A stretch of 64,000 bases of DNA from an uncultured Flavobacteriales bacterium (GCA_946479285.1 CAMLFH010000010.1:96665-160664); one strand, 5' to 3'; positions 1 through 8,248 are shown, numbered from the stretch's first letter. Made by a program: numbers and translations. Notes: generated from the letters alone by a model not told the origin.

Positions 1-2
1 TG

Positions 3-806
3 GAACAATTGATCCGTCCGACAGGATTGCTTGATCCGATTATCGAAGTACGTCCGAGTTTGAACCAGATCGATGACCTCATCGAGGAAATGCAGGTCCG
101 CATTGAAAAAGACGAACGAACACTCGTGACAACGCTGACCAAACGCATGGCCGAAGAGCTTCAGAAATACTTAGACAAATTGGGCATTGCCTGCAGATAT
201 ATCCATTCAGATATTGATACGATTGAACGCGTGGAGATCCTGCGTCAGCTGCGATTGGGTGAATTTGATGTTTTGATCGGGGTGAACCTGCTGCGCGAAG
301 GACTCGATTTGCCGGAAGTGAGCTTAGTAGCGATCATCGACGCGGACAAAGAAGGATTCCTGAGAAATGAGCGTTCATTGGTTCAGACGGTTGGTCGTGC
401 AGCTCGAAACGTCAATGGTCGTGTGATCATGTATGCCGATAAAATGACGGATTCCATGAAGCGCACTATTTCGGAAACGGAGCGCAGAAGAGCCATGCAG
501 ATCGCTTACAACGAAGAACACGGATTAGTTCCTACCGCATTGAACAAATCCAAGGAAGTAATTCTTAAATCCACGAAAGTGGCAGACGGCGATCCGGAAA
601 CACGTTCTCAAAAAGCATATTACTCGCCCGAAGATGCCGGTTTAGCTGCTGCAGAACCCGTTGTGAACTATAAGGATCCGGAAGAATTGGAAAAAGCAAT
701 CGCTGCTAAACGCAAACAAATGGAAAAAGCGGCAAAAGAACTGGACTTCATTGAAGCTGCGCGACTGCGTGATGAATTGTTTGAATTACAGGCGAAGAAA
801 AAGTAA
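3..806 (+). CDS. uvrB: UvrABC system protein B, C-terminal part (5' end outside window)
   Basis: UvrB is the damage-verifying helicase-like subunit of nucleotide excision repair; it is loaded by UvrA and then recruits UvrC. The reading frame is open to the window edge, so this is only the last 267 or so residues. Numbering from the TTG at position 9, the sequence shows the UvrB-typical RPTGLLDP, the helicase motif V region [13 protein letters not shown] (about 91-103), motif [11 protein letters not shown] (126-134), and a C-terminal UVR coiled-coil motif (about 221-262) that contacts UvrC. Nothing in the visible part is broken. The identification is secure. Confidence 0.97.
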   Translation, partial: EQLIRPTGLLDPIIEVRPSLNQIDDLIEEMQVRIEKDERTLVTTLTKRMAEELQKYLDKLGIACRYIHSDIDTIERVEILRQLRLGEFDVLIGVNLLREGLDLPEVSLVAIIDADKEGFLRNERSLVQTVGRAARNVNGRVIMYADKMTDSMKRTISETERRRAMQIAYNEEHGLVPTALNKSKEVILKSTKVADGDPETRSQKAYYSPEDAGLAAAEPVVNYKDPEELEKAIAAKRKQMEKAAKELDFIEAARLRDELFELQAKKK

Positions 807-829
807 TTATCACTTATTAATTATCATCT

Positions 830-1210
830 ATGAAGAATCTAATCCTCCTTGCTGCAACACTATTGGTACTTGCTGCCTGCAACAAACCACTTTTGAAATA
901 CAATTCCGACTTTGAAGGAACGTGGTTCAGTGAAACACAATACAACCCGGATTTGCAAGTGTTTGTCAGTGACGAATTGGTTTTCTCCGGAAAAACCGGA
1001 AGTTACCAGGTGGACTGTAAAGATACCTGTACAACAAACCTGTGTGAATGCACTGCAAAACTCACCGGAACCGCTGAAGTAAATCAGCAGCGTACGATTA
1101 TTCGGTTAAATTCTCAAACTCCGAGAACATTCCAACTGGACGCAGAGCCTTACGAGCAAGGCGGTGAATGGTACATGGAAATTGACGGGAAGAAGTATAA
1201 GAAGCAGTAA
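830..1210 (+). CDS. Small lipoprotein of unknown function
   Basis: This 126-residue protein begins with a basic-hydrophobic leader ending in a lipobox (LAAC, Cys at about residue 17), so it is predicted to be a lipid-anchored envelope protein. The mature part holds four closely spaced cysteines around residues 63-73 (CKDTCTTNLCEC), which could form disulfides in the periplasm. It starts 23 bp after uvrB and may be read through from it, but no functional link is evident. I recognise no family. Confidence 0.8.
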   Translation: MKNLILLAATLLVLAACNKPLLKYNSDFEGTWFSETQYNPDLQVFVSDELVFSGKTGSYQVDCKDTCTTNLCECTAKLTGTAEVNQQRTIIRLNSQTPRTFQLDAEPYEQGGEWYMEIDGKKYKKQ

Positions 1211-1303
1211 AAGGGATTGAAAATGAGAATGAGTGTAAGTTGTCATTCTCGCTCTGTTTCTCCTTTTGAAGATTTTATTTTCTCCTAGCCTAAGTATTAA
1301 TTT

Positions 1304-1575
1304 TAAAATCGCAGGTCTTCACAAGGGATCACGTTCCCATTTGTACCCTCATCTCTTATCACTTGGGGGATTGCTTCTCATTACTTGCATGATCATATAG
1401 CGGGATTTGCAGGGTTGCATCCTATTACATGCAGGAGAGCACTCTCTTATTTGCCCCCCTATCTCATATCACTTGCGGGGTTGCCTATCGCGACTTACAG
1501 GGTCTCACCTATTTACCTGCACCTCATCTATTCTTACTTGTATAAGTCACGAATTGTTATTGCAGGGTGCTTGGT
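1304..1575. repeat. Degenerate tandem repeat, about 22 bp period
   Basis: At least ten loosely conserved units of 19-25 bp follow each other without gaps, each resembling ATTACTTGCAGGGTTGCACC. Unit starts can be placed at about 1358, 1380, 1404, 1424, 1449, 1468, 1490, 1511, 1530 and 1553, with weaker copies upstream to about 1304. Two short open frames cross the array, but they have no ribosome-binding site or protein-like composition, so I treat it as non-coding. The rest of the 1211-1852 gap shows only a short GAGAATGAG/CATTCTCGCTC inverted motif near 1220-1255 and the terminator at 1805. Confidence 0.6.
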
Positions 1576-1804
1576 ATAACCTATTCTCCAATCAATGAGC
1601 ATTTGTGAGGTTTTGTGGAAATACTTAGGGGGTAAGCACGAGTTACGTTTTAATTCCATCTTGGTTATTGGTAGGTAGCTTTTCCTTGGTATTTATTCAA
1701 CTAGCTTTCCAAGTATTTTGAGTGAACTACTTCCACATCAATCACCCGTTTTTGGGTGTTGATAACTTTTAAAGAATGAACCTTTTTAATACCCGTTTAA
1801 ACAA

Positions 1805-1829
1805 AAAACGCACCCTTTGAGTGCGTTTT
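1805..1829 (-). terminator. Intrinsic terminator closing the Rhs cassette array
   Basis: AAAACGCAC and GTGCGTTTT form a perfect 9-bp stem around a 7-base loop. On the minus strand the stem runs into a T-rich tract. It lies 24 bp beyond the stop of the last minus-strand gene (1853) and so ends transcription of the cassette array. Confidence 0.85.
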
Positions 1830-1852
1830 CCTTTTAATCTTGTAAGAACCGT

Positions 1853-2461
1853 TTAAAATGAATCCTTAAAGAAACCCAATTCTTTACATAGTTTATAATA
1901 ATTTTTTTCCTTAAAAAAAGATTCCAACTCCTCATACGTCTTAAACTTAAGCCTTTTCTTTTGAGTTTTTGATTCTTTTCTAATCGTCCCAATCAGTTTA
2001 ATCTTGTTCTTTCGATAACTCAAAAAATAAGATACATATCCAGTTTCTTCAAAGCAACGAATTCCACCGCTACCCTTTCCATCTTCGCCACATGAAATAT
2101 GTCTAATAAATCTTACTTTTTCTGATTGATTGTAGAAAATCTTTTGATTAATTGAAAATATCACCTCAGTAGATTTTTGACTAGGACATACATTATAATA
2201 TGTTTGAAAACCATTTAAGTAGCCATTTTCAACCATGAGAGAGTCAAAAGCATATTTACCATATTTTGCTAACAATACTCCAGAATAAGGTAGCTGACTG
2301 ACTGAATCAATGTAGTACCTGGAAAATAAAAATTTATCCTTAAACGATAGAGAATCAACGGTTAAAATTGTTTCTCCTTTAGAACCTATGTACCTTTCCT
2401 TAGATTGTGAAAAAATGACTCCCGGAAATAAAAACAATATTCCTAACAAAAATAGCCTCAT
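1853..2461 (-). CDS. Exported putative immunity protein A, partner of orphan Rhs tip A
   Basis: A 202-residue protein with an N-terminal signal peptide cut near FSQS, so it is periplasmic or surface-located. It starts 27 bp after the stop of the orphan Rhs fragment 2489-3766. It is a close paralogue of the 198-residue protein at 9139-9735, which follows the full-length Rhs gene carrying almost the same tip. The two copies match nearly residue for residue at both ends. They differ in a central block (about residues 88-120), the likely place for partner specificity. A role as immunity protein is inferred from position and pairing, not from a recognised domain. Confidence 0.7.
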   Translation of the reverse strand: MRLFLLGILFLFPGVIFSQSKERYIGSKGETILTVDSLSFKDKFLFSRYYIDSVSQLPYSGVLLAKYGKYAFDSLMVENGYLNGFQTYYNVCPSQKSTEVIFSINQKIFYNQSEKVRFIRHISCGEDGKGSGGIRCFEETGYVSYFLSYRKNKIKLIGTIRKESKTQKKRLKFKTYEELESFFKEKNYYKLCKELGFFKDSF

Positions 2462-2488
2462 TGTATTGAATTTTAATTATTTAATAAT

Positions 2489-3766
2489 TTATGGTGATAC
2501 CCAAATTGTTGTTTGATGAACTGGATTTACTTCTGGTGGAACTGGGGCATTATTGGGTACAATCACAATCCGAGATGCAGGAATACCATTTGCAATTAAT
2601 GTATTTTGCATTGTATTGGCATTAGAAGTAGCGTTATTAGGAACTCCCGGAACTCCCCCCCCCCAAATAAAACAAGTTGTCGTTGTAGAACAATTATTCA
2701 TATAATTGGATAGTACTTGAAATTGTTTCCCATCAGCAACCGAAGTTCCATCCACAACATATCCAGAAGCATCTGTTGTTCCCGTAGGAAGAAAAATTCC
2801 GGGATCAGTACATGGGTTTGGTGGAGCAGGTGAAGTTCCTCCTGTTGTACCACTTCCAGGTGGATCTTTTGGCGCACCTTTATCAAAAACAGCTCCATTA
2901 TGATTCGAAATACCTCTATCTTCTTTAAACTGAGTTTTCGTACCTTGAGTCAAGGTATTTATTTTCTCGGTTAGCTTATCTATTTTATTCTGAATTCTGT
3001 CATACTTCTTGTCTCCCGGAGAATATGAATCTCTCTTGAAAACTAAATCTCGTTTTTTGTTGGCTAACTTTAATTGGCGTTCTTCTGGTCCTCCCTGCGC
3101 ATTTTCTGGTCCTTTCCCTGTTGGGTCTTTGAACATTATAGGATTACAGAATGAATAATTATAAGTACTCCAAGCTGGATATTTATCTGCCCATGGATCA
3201 GTAGAAAGGAATCTTGCTACATCTGCATCATAATACCTCGCTCCCCTATAATCCAACCCCGTTTCTTTATCACGTTCATGATTCGTGGTCATGTATCGAT
3301 CACCCGCGCCATTGTCATATTCTCTCAGGGTTTTCCCGTAGGAGTAATAATCCATGGCATTCATGATTGTTGGAACAGCTTGTTGGTTTACCATAAAGGC
3401 CACAAGTGTATTGCCTAAATGATCGTAAAGAAAATACGTCGCTTCATCCGTTTGGATTTTGTAATCTCCCGGAACGTTATTATTGGTTACACGTGCCACA
3501 CGGTCTGTACCGTATACGAAGTATTCCGTTTCTTTCACCGTGTTGTGGGTGGTGTTATCCGTTACAAACTTCACTATGGCCAAATCTCTTCCTGCTGCGT
3601 CTTTGAGGTACATTTCCTGCGTGGTTTGAGGGAAAGATACCACTTTTTTAGCAATGCGCAGGTCTGCACCATCGTAGAGATAATAGGCATGATCATTAGT
3701 ACCAATGGACGTGATGTGCATAAGAGCCACGCACATATTCTGTGGCATCCACATCCCGGAAATCAT
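2489..3766 (-). CDS. Orphan Rhs fragment A: truncated core with tip of the full-length type
   Basis: The 425-residue frame is Rhs-like only from about residue 21 (GTNDHAYYLYDG). The first 20 residues are a frameshifted reading of Rhs sequence, so the listed start is probably not used. The conserved core (DRYMTTNHERDKETG, then GLDYRGARYYDADVARFLS, about residues 155-190) ends at KDPTGKGPEN. A tip of about 210 residues follows, nearly the same as that of the 3066-residue Rhs protein: a charged helical segment, a PG/PP-rich linker, then a conserved Cys-containing end finishing TTIWVSP. I do not recognise the tip's activity. The partner gene lies 27 bp downstream. It looks like a silent reserve cassette unless recombined into the main gene. 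Confidence 0.75.
   Translation of the reverse strand: MISGMWMPQNMCVALMHITSIGTNDHAYYLYDGADLRIAKKVVSFPQTTQEMYLKDAAGRDLAIVKFVTDNTTHNTVKETEYFVYGTDRVARVTNNNVPGDYKIQTDEATYFLYDHLGNTLVAFMVNQQAVPTIMNAMDYYSYGKTLREYDNGAGDRYMTTNHERDKETGLDYRGARYYDADVARFLSTDPWADKYPAWSTYNYSFCNPIMFKDPTGKGPENAQGGPEERQLKLANKKRDLVFKRDSYSPGDKKYDRIQNKIDKLTEKINTLTQGTKTQFKEDRGISNHNGAVFDKGAPKDPPGSGTTGGTSPAPPNPCTDPGIFLPTGTTDASGYVVDGTSVADGKQFQVLSNYMNNCSTTTTCFIWGGGVPGVPNNATSNANTMQNTLIANGIPASRIVIVPNNAPVPPEVNPVHQTTIWVSP
2655..2664 (-). repeat. G10 homopolymer inside orphan tip A
   Basis: The coding strand reads ten consecutive G in the codons for Trp-Gly-Gly-Gly. The matching place in the full-length Rhs gene (around 9930) uses mixed GGA codons and has no such run. 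The frame is intact at ten. Confidence 0.85.
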
Positions 3767-3866
3767 CGGTTAATAAATTGCCGTTGAGATCGTAGGTGTA
3801 ATTGCGGGTTGCTGTGGTTCCCTGATCCTCCACTTTAGTCAGACGATTGGTTCCATTGATATAGGT
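3698..3866 (-). pseudogene. Upstream Rhs remnant of cassette A, frameshifted
   Basis: In another frame this stretch still encodes Rhs sequence matching the full-length protein (NGTNRLTKVEDQGTT, then GSYAHHV). Compared with the intact copy near 10975, two bases are missing around 3705-3712, which throws the frame into a stop near 3698. Cassette A therefore cannot be translated as a longer Rhs protein from this side. Confidence 0.75.
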
Positions 3867-3881
3867 TTACATAATAATCTT

Positions 3882-4619
3882 TCACTTGCTGACTTTAAAT
3901 CTCACATAATCAACTTCATCTTTGTTTGATCTGGATTTAAAGGAGGGAATCGTTCTTTTCATACAAACAGTTGAATTATCAATCCAGCATGCATCTGTTG
4001 GTTCCCATTTTGGTGTTTCATACTCCCAAATTAAATGGCATTTTCCATTTGATTCTGTTTGCCAAGCTTGAATTCCATTTGGCATAACATTATATGCTAA
4101 GAAAGGGGAACACGTTATAAACCTTTTACCATCCTCTGAAAAAATAGGAATACTCCACAATTTAGTCACTTCACCACTTACTTTACTAATTAATAGGTAA
4201 TCTCCACTTTCATAAAATTTTTCTCGAATCAAGTAACTATTATTCTTCTTATTGAAGCCTATGTAATCATATGAAACCTGATCGCCACTATCTGTATTTT
4301 GTAGTGTATCTTTAAGAATTATTTTTTTTCCTTTATAAGTCTCTAAAATTAATTCACTCTTAAGTGTCTTTTGTATCTCGATCAAATCAAAAAAAGATTT
4401 TTTTTCCAATCCTTCAAATTCACTTTTCAAACTTTTTTCCAAAAAGATTAACTGCCCATTTGAAACAGATATGGAATCTATATAGCTTATGTTATTTCCA
4501 TGATCTGATTCATTGTTTAAAGAAATGGAATCGTCCTTACTGATATTATGAATCAATTTAGCATTTTGATTATTGCAAGATGATAGCATGACTATTGCTA
4601 TGAAAAAGAATTTATTCAT
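3882..4619 (-). CDS. Lipoprotein in the Rhs cassette array, possible orphan immunity protein
   Basis: A 245-residue predicted lipoprotein (lipobox LSSC near residue 15). The body is polar and AT-rich, and I recognise no domain; its middle (KNNSYLIREKFYESGDYLL) suggests a beta-rich fold. It starts 37 bp after the stop of putative immunity gene B and its stop abuts the edge of Rhs fragment A. No Rhs tip sits directly upstream of it. It may be a second partner of tip B or an immunity gene whose toxin was lost. That role is inferred only from location. Confidence 0.6.
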   Translation of the reverse strand: MNKFFFIAIVMLSSCNNQNAKLIHNISKDDSISLNNESDHGNNISYIDSISVSNGQLIFLEKSLKSEFEGLEKKSFFDLIEIQKTLKSELILETYKGKKIILKDTLQNTDSGDQVSYDYIGFNKKNNSYLIREKFYESGDYLLISKVSGEVTKLWSIPIFSEDGKRFITCSPFLAYNVMPNGIQAWQTESNGKCHLIWEYETPKWEPTDACWIDNSTVCMKRTIPSFKSRSNKDEVDYVRFKVSK

Positions 4620-4656
4620 GGTTTTATTATTATTTCTCCTATATCGGTCGAATAAA

Positions 4657-5058
4657 TCATTTCGGATTCGCTTCTAGAAGAAATTGTCTTAATGTTTCAG
4701 ATTCTTTCATTAAAATCCCATTTAATAGCAAGTTAAATCGATCAACACATAAGGTATCAACACTACCATTAGATTGAAATATCAAAACCTTTATCCTTGT
4801 GTCAACGTTGACAGATGAATCAGTTGGTTTAAGTTCATTAAGAATTTCTTTAAATTTTTTAAGTTCGGACTTTTCCGTGATTTCAATTGTTGTAATCAAC
4901 TTGTTGAATTGAATTTCAAAATTCTCACAATCCACCCTCGCAAATGTATCGGCGTCCAAATCAACCTTTTTGATTACAATTTTGTCAATCCTTGATTTAC
5001 ATTCAGTGTTATCAACCAGGAAGAAAGCACTTATCAATAATAATAACTTATATAACAT
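4657..5058 (-). CDS. Exported putative immunity protein B, partner of metallopeptidase-like tip
   Basis: A 133-residue protein with an N-terminal signal peptide (hydrophobic to about residue 14, then NTECKS). It starts 11 bp after the stop of orphan Rhs fragment B, close enough for coupled translation. The mature part alternates charged strands and short helices, with Cys near residues 44 and 103. No family is recognised. The tight pairing with a HExxH-type tip and its export suggest it blocks that tip in the periplasm. Confidence 0.65.
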   Translation of the reverse strand: MLYKLLLLISAFFLVDNTECKSRIDKIVIKKVDLDADTFARVDCENFEIQFNKLITTIEITEKSELKKFKEILNELKPTDSSVNVDTRIKVLIFQSNGSVDTLCVDRFNLLLNGILMKESETLRQFLLEANPK

Positions 5059-5069
5059 TGGATTTAATT

Positions 5070-5915
5070 TTAGTTCAATTTTGTTGGAGTTGTATGAATA
5101 CTTTCTATACCCCTTTTAGGAAGAGGTTGAATTAAAGGAAATGGTGCAGTTATTGTCACTTCATTCACATCTATGTTACTTGTTGGCCCACTTGTTTGAA
5201 CGGATCCCTCAGTAGTATGCCCTCTTCTAGTAACCTCTCCTTCTTTGATTTCTCCCAATTTTAAGGCTGTTGTTTGTTCACTTCCAGTTATAACCCTCTT
5301 CTCTTCCAAATTAGTATACTCAGGATCCTTTGTAGCTCTATCTGCTTTTTTTTGTTCTGGGTGCAAAATTTCCTGTAATGCATGATCTGCTTCATGATTC
5401 AAAACTACTGTAGGTGATAAAATATGTCCTTCAGCTGTCTCAGCACCTGCATATGGATCCCAATAAATAGTGGTACTAGAAGGAGTAAAAACGCCAAGCC
5501 CTTTTGTCTCACTAATCGTAAATATCGCATCCAAATCATCCATTTGCTGAATCAAATCGTCTGCACCATGTGCTTTTAAATACTCCCTTGCCTCATTAAA
5601 TCTTGCCTTAAATTCTTCTGTCGCATCAGCAGGAAAAACAATTTTTTTTCCATCAGGGTCAATTGCAATAATTGGCATTGCTCCAACATAATTGTAAGGT
5701 GAAAGCATCGGATATTTAGTAGCCAAAGGATCCAAACTCAAAAACCTCGCCACATCACTATCATAATACCTTGCCCCCCTGTAATCCAACCCCGTTTCTT
5801 TATCACGTTCATGATTCGTGGTCATGTATCTATTTCCTGCACCATTGTCATACTCTCGTAAGATTTTCCCGTAAGAGTAATAGTCCATGGCATGGATTAT
5901 AAATTGCGAATACAT
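5070..5915 (-). CDS. Orphan Rhs fragment B with zinc metallopeptidase-like tip
   Basis: The 281-residue frame starts inside the Rhs core (HAMDYYSYGKI) and keeps the signature GLDYRGARYYDSDVARFLS up to IDPDGK (residue 90). The tip (residues 91-281) has a HEADH zinc-binding motif at 174-178, preceded by a strand segment (TIYWDP) and followed by NLEEKRVITG at 202-211, whose Glu pair could give the third ligand. This resembles the short zincin-type peptidase domains found at the ends of Rhs proteins (M91/NleD-like), a family-level guess. Rhs homology begins at about 5894. The first residues are junction sequence and no promoter is evident, so the cassette may be silent. Confidence 0.7.
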   Translation of the reverse strand: MYSQFIIHAMDYYSYGKILREYDNGAGNRYMTTNHERDKETGLDYRGARYYDSDVARFLSLDPLATKYPMLSPYNYVGAMPIIAIDPDGKKIVFPADATEEFKARFNEAREYLKAHGADDLIQQMDDLDAIFTISETKGLGVFTPSSTTIYWDPYAGAETAEGHILSPTVVLNHEADHALQEILHPEQKKADRATKDPEYTNLEEKRVITGSEQTTALKLGEIKEGEVTRRGHTTEGSVQTSGPTSNIDVNEVTITAPFPLIQPLPKRGIESIHTTPTKLN

Positions 5916-5993
5916 ACAATCTTATTAATTTAAATCCCTGTCAAGTGAAGTTTTTGATGTACATTTTCTAAGTGATTGAATGAAATGTGTAAT

Positions 5994-6458
5994 TCACCAA
6001 TTTTTTTTCAATTTGTAATTGCCGTTATATTTATAATTAAGCCATTCATCGGCAATTGTATCTTGATCTATGTAATGAGGCGTAATTAATCTTATCTGAA
6101 TAGAATCTTTGCTAAACTGGACAAATCCTTTCAGATTAAATTTTCGATACAGTGAATCTGTTTCATTTCTTTTAGATGTAACTACCAAATCTTTAGCATA
6201 TACTTTTCCCGTATTCTGGTTAAAGTATAACCAGCTGGATGCTTCAAAACTATATTTTGAAGCATCCAGCTGATGGATATTTCCTCTTCCTTCATGATGG
6301 ACTAATAGTTCCAATTCATACTTGTAATTTTTTGACTTTCTAAGAATTAATTCGGAGGCGACCTCTTCTTTATGGTTACAAGACGATAAATAAAAAATAA
6401 GTGCTAATCCAATAGCAGTTATTTTAAAGAGATTAATCTGTGCCTTTAAGTTCTTCAT
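5994..6458 (-). CDS. Lipoprotein, putative immunity protein C, partner of phospholipase-like tip
   Basis: I place the start at the ATG at 6458, giving about 154 residues. This makes the leader a standard lipoprotein signal (lipobox LSSC near residue 23) and leaves a 26-bp overlap with the end of Rhs fragment C. An earlier in-frame ATG at 6485 would add nine residues before the basic region. The mature part is small and polar with strand-like segments (SWLYFNQNTGKVYAKDLV). Overlap with a tip that resembles zinc phospholipase C, plus lipid anchoring, fits a membrane-bound protector. The function is inferred. Confidence 0.65.
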   Translation of the reverse strand: MKNLKAQINLFKITAIGLALIFYLSSCNHKEEVASELILRKSKNYKYELELLVHHEGRGNIHQLDASKYSFEASSWLYFNQNTGKVYAKDLVVTSKRNETDSLYRKFNLKGFVQFSKDSIQIRLITPHYIDQDTIADEWLNYKYNGNYKLKKNW

Positions 6459-7584
6459 TATTATAATCAATTTGAATGTATTCAAAAATGTTTGTAGTAG
6501 GAAGTTCTCCTTTATTAAAGAATAACTCCAAGAAATCGTTGGTTACTTTTTGTAAATTGCTGTCCATTCCTGGGTAAGAATACTCTTTTAAGACATGGTC
6601 TACTTCTTCCATATCACTTTCTTCACCAGTCCATTCTTGGAAACCTCCATGAGCTGGTGAAGTTGCATCTTGAATTGCGTGGAGCGCTACTCCAAGTATG
6701 AAAAATGCTTTTTCTGTATTACCTTTATCATATTCATAGCGAGCCCATTTATATCTCTCTCTTACAAATGCATCTGCATCTTTTTTAGCTTGTTCAGGAG
6801 TTTGATCACCATTTCTCATCGCATGCCTGTATGAGAATTCAGGAGTTTGAAATTCTTTGCTGTCTGCATACTCGGTTGCACGGTCTAGCTGTTTAGATAA
6901 TGAGATTGTCGTTCCGAGATCGATTATTCCTTTTCCAAATAGATAGGATGTTCCAAGATCATTGGCTTTTTGATGAACATAAAAACCGGATTGACTTGTC
7001 CATGTAGGTGATAATATGTTTAATACAGGTAAAGGTTTTTTTCCATCCGGATCAATAAAAACAACCGGATTTCCTACTACATAGTTGTAAGCAGACATAG
7101 ATGGATATTTTGCTGCAAATGGGTCTAAAGACAAGAACCTTGCAACATCACTATCATAATACCTTGCCCCCCTGTAATCCAACCCCGTTTCTTTATCACG
7201 TTCATGATTAGTAGTCATGTATCTATCACCTGCACCATTGTCATACTCACGTAAGATTTTTCCGTAGGAGTAATAATCCATGGCATTGGTAATTGTTGGA
7301 ACGGCTTGCTGGTTTACCATAAAGGCCGCACGTGTATTGCCTAAATGGTCGTAAAGAAAATACGTCGCTTCATCCGTTTGGATTTTGTAATCTCCCGGAA
7401 CGTTATTATTGGTTACACGTGCCACACGGTCTGTACCGTATACGAAGTATTCCGTTTCTTTCACCGTGTTGTGGGTGGTGTTATCCGTTACAAACTTCAC
7501 GATCGCCATTCCGATAGCCATCGGAACCCGTCCTGCTGCGTCTTTGAGGTACATTTCCTGGGTGGTTTGAGCTAAAGATACCAC
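6433..7584 (-). CDS. Orphan Rhs fragment C with zinc phospholipase C-like tip
   Basis: The 383-residue frame carries about 180 residues of Rhs core (GLDYRGARYYDSDVARFLS to IDPDGK), then a helical tip. The tip shows YRHAMRNG (252-259) and ALHAIQDATSPAHGGFQEW (300-318). These His and Asp residues are placed as in zinc-dependent phospholipase C/S1-P1-type folds, which use clustered His/Asp to hold three zinc ions. Such an enzyme would attack membrane phospholipid. The core also contains an in-frame five-codon insertion (PMAIG, about residues 21-25) absent from the full-length Rhs gene. Rhs homology starts near 7605, just upstream of the listed start. The partner gene overlaps its end. Confidence 0.75.
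   Translation of the reverse strand: MVSLAQTTQEMYLKDAAGRVPMAIGMAIVKFVTDNTTHNTVKETEYFVYGTDRVARVTNNNVPGDYKIQTDEATYFLYDHLGNTRAAFMVNQQAVPTITNAMDYYSYGKILREYDNGAGDRYMTTNHERDKETGLDYRGARYYDSDVARFLSLDPFAAKYPSMSAYNYVVGNPVVFIDPDGKKPLPVLNILSPTWTSQSGFYVHQKANDLGTSYLFGKGIIDLGTTISLSKQLDRATEYADSKEFQTPEFSYRHAMRNGDQTPEQAKKDADAFVRERYKWARYEYDKGNTEKAFFILGVALHAIQDATSPAHGGFQEWTGEESDMEEVDHVLKEYSYPGMDSNLQKVTNDFLELFFNKGELPTTNIFEYIQIDYNNEELKGTD
7509..7526. repeat. Short palindrome inserted in Rhs fragment C coding sequence
   Basis: TTCCGATAGCCATCGGAA interrupts the otherwise conserved codons for GRDLAIVKF, changing them to GRVPMAIGMAIVKF without shifting the frame. It belongs to the same palindrome family (CCCGATAGCTATCGGG) that occurs between genes at 43152, 58478 and 58596. 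Confidence 0.75.
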
Positions 7585-7603
7585 TTTTTTAGCAATGCGC
7601 AGG

Positions 7604-7634
7604 TCTGTGTATTTGAAACGCTTTTTGTAAAGGT
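7604..7634. repeat. Junction sequence upstream of Rhs fragment C, shared with fragment D
   Basis: This 31-bp stretch containing AAACGCTTTTTGTA matches 8903-8933 at 28 of 31 positions. In both cases it lies exactly where Rhs homology begins, although the two fragments begin at different points of the Rhs core. Confidence 0.6.
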
Positions 7635-7690
7635 TTGTGCTTTTAATACTGTCCTTTATTTGGGAACATTGCCTGAATGATGATCTTCAC

Positions 7691-8248
7691 TTAATTCGAC
7701 ACGTTCCTCTCCAGAGTATCAATTAAACAGGTCTTGCATTCAAAATCAGAATGTGCTTTAAAAATAATCCACTGACCATTTTTGTTATACAAATTATAAA
7801 CGCTGGTTGAATCAACGTTTACTCTAGCATATGTTTTACTAGAATTATAATATTCTTCAATATAGAATCTTGTCTTTTTGTCAGATTCCTTTAAACCTTT
7901 ACTAGCGCCTATAGCGTTATTTGCATTCCAAATTTTTTTCATAAATAAACCTAATTCGTCACAGTTATAATTTTTATCACTTTTGCCACCTAATTTTTTA
8001 ATTACACTTTGAAAAAAAAGATTACAATCAACTGTTTCTAAATACAACCCAAGGTCCCTATTAGTTTCCGATTCTATATGCTTTAAAACGCAACTCGTTG
8101 GTTTTTTTTGATCGAAGCGATTCTTTTCATAATTTATTTCATAAACATTAGATGTTATGCTTCTACATCCATTCAAACACATAACTATGTTTAATAAAAT
8201 AAATGAATCAATAATTATTTTCCATAAACTCTTGTGTAGCATTTTCAT
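7691..8248 (-). CDS. Lipoprotein, putative immunity protein D
   Basis: A 185-residue AT-rich protein with a leader ending in a lipobox-like LNGC (Cys near residue 28), so it is probably lipid-anchored. Its start lies inside the 3' end of the broken tip gene D (about 41 bp overlap), the arrangement expected of a translationally coupled toxin-immunity pair. The mature part is Lys/Asn-rich with several cysteines. No family is recognised. It appears intact although its tip gene is interrupted, as expected if immunity is kept after the toxin decays. Confidence 0.65.
   Translation of the reverse strand: MKMLHKSLWKIIIDSFILLNIVMCLNGCRSITSNVYEINYEKNRFDQKKPTSCVLKHIESETNRDLGLYLETVDCNLFFQSVIKKLGGKSDKNYNCDELGLFMKKIWNANNAIGASKGLKESDKKTRFYIEEYYNSSKTYARVNVDSTSVYNLYNKNGQWIIFKAHSDFECKTCLIDTLERNVSN

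Larger units (their letters stand above)
1853..3866 (-). repeat. Segmental duplication, distal copy (Rhs 3' end plus partner gene)
   Basis: This block of about 2.0 kb matches 9139-11137 in gene content and order: Rhs core, tip, and partner gene. Homology starts abruptly near 3866, inside the codons for the Rhs NGTNRLTK segment, right next to the stop of the preceding lipoprotein gene. Tip and partner have diverged in defined blocks while the flanks stay nearly identical. Confidence 0.8.

Noticed and set aside
1304..1575. Possible CRISPR array
   Set aside because: Units are contiguous and diverged, with no unique spacers and no cas genes in the window.
1385..1598. Two overlapping plus-strand open frames of about 64 codons
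   Set aside because: They lie in a tandem-repeat array, lack a ribosome-binding site, and their composition follows the repeat rather than a protein.
3406..3787. Plus-strand open frames opposite Rhs fragments (also near 7332-7575 and 10675-10903)
   Set aside because: They recur at the same place in every Rhs copy because they are antisense to the conserved core.
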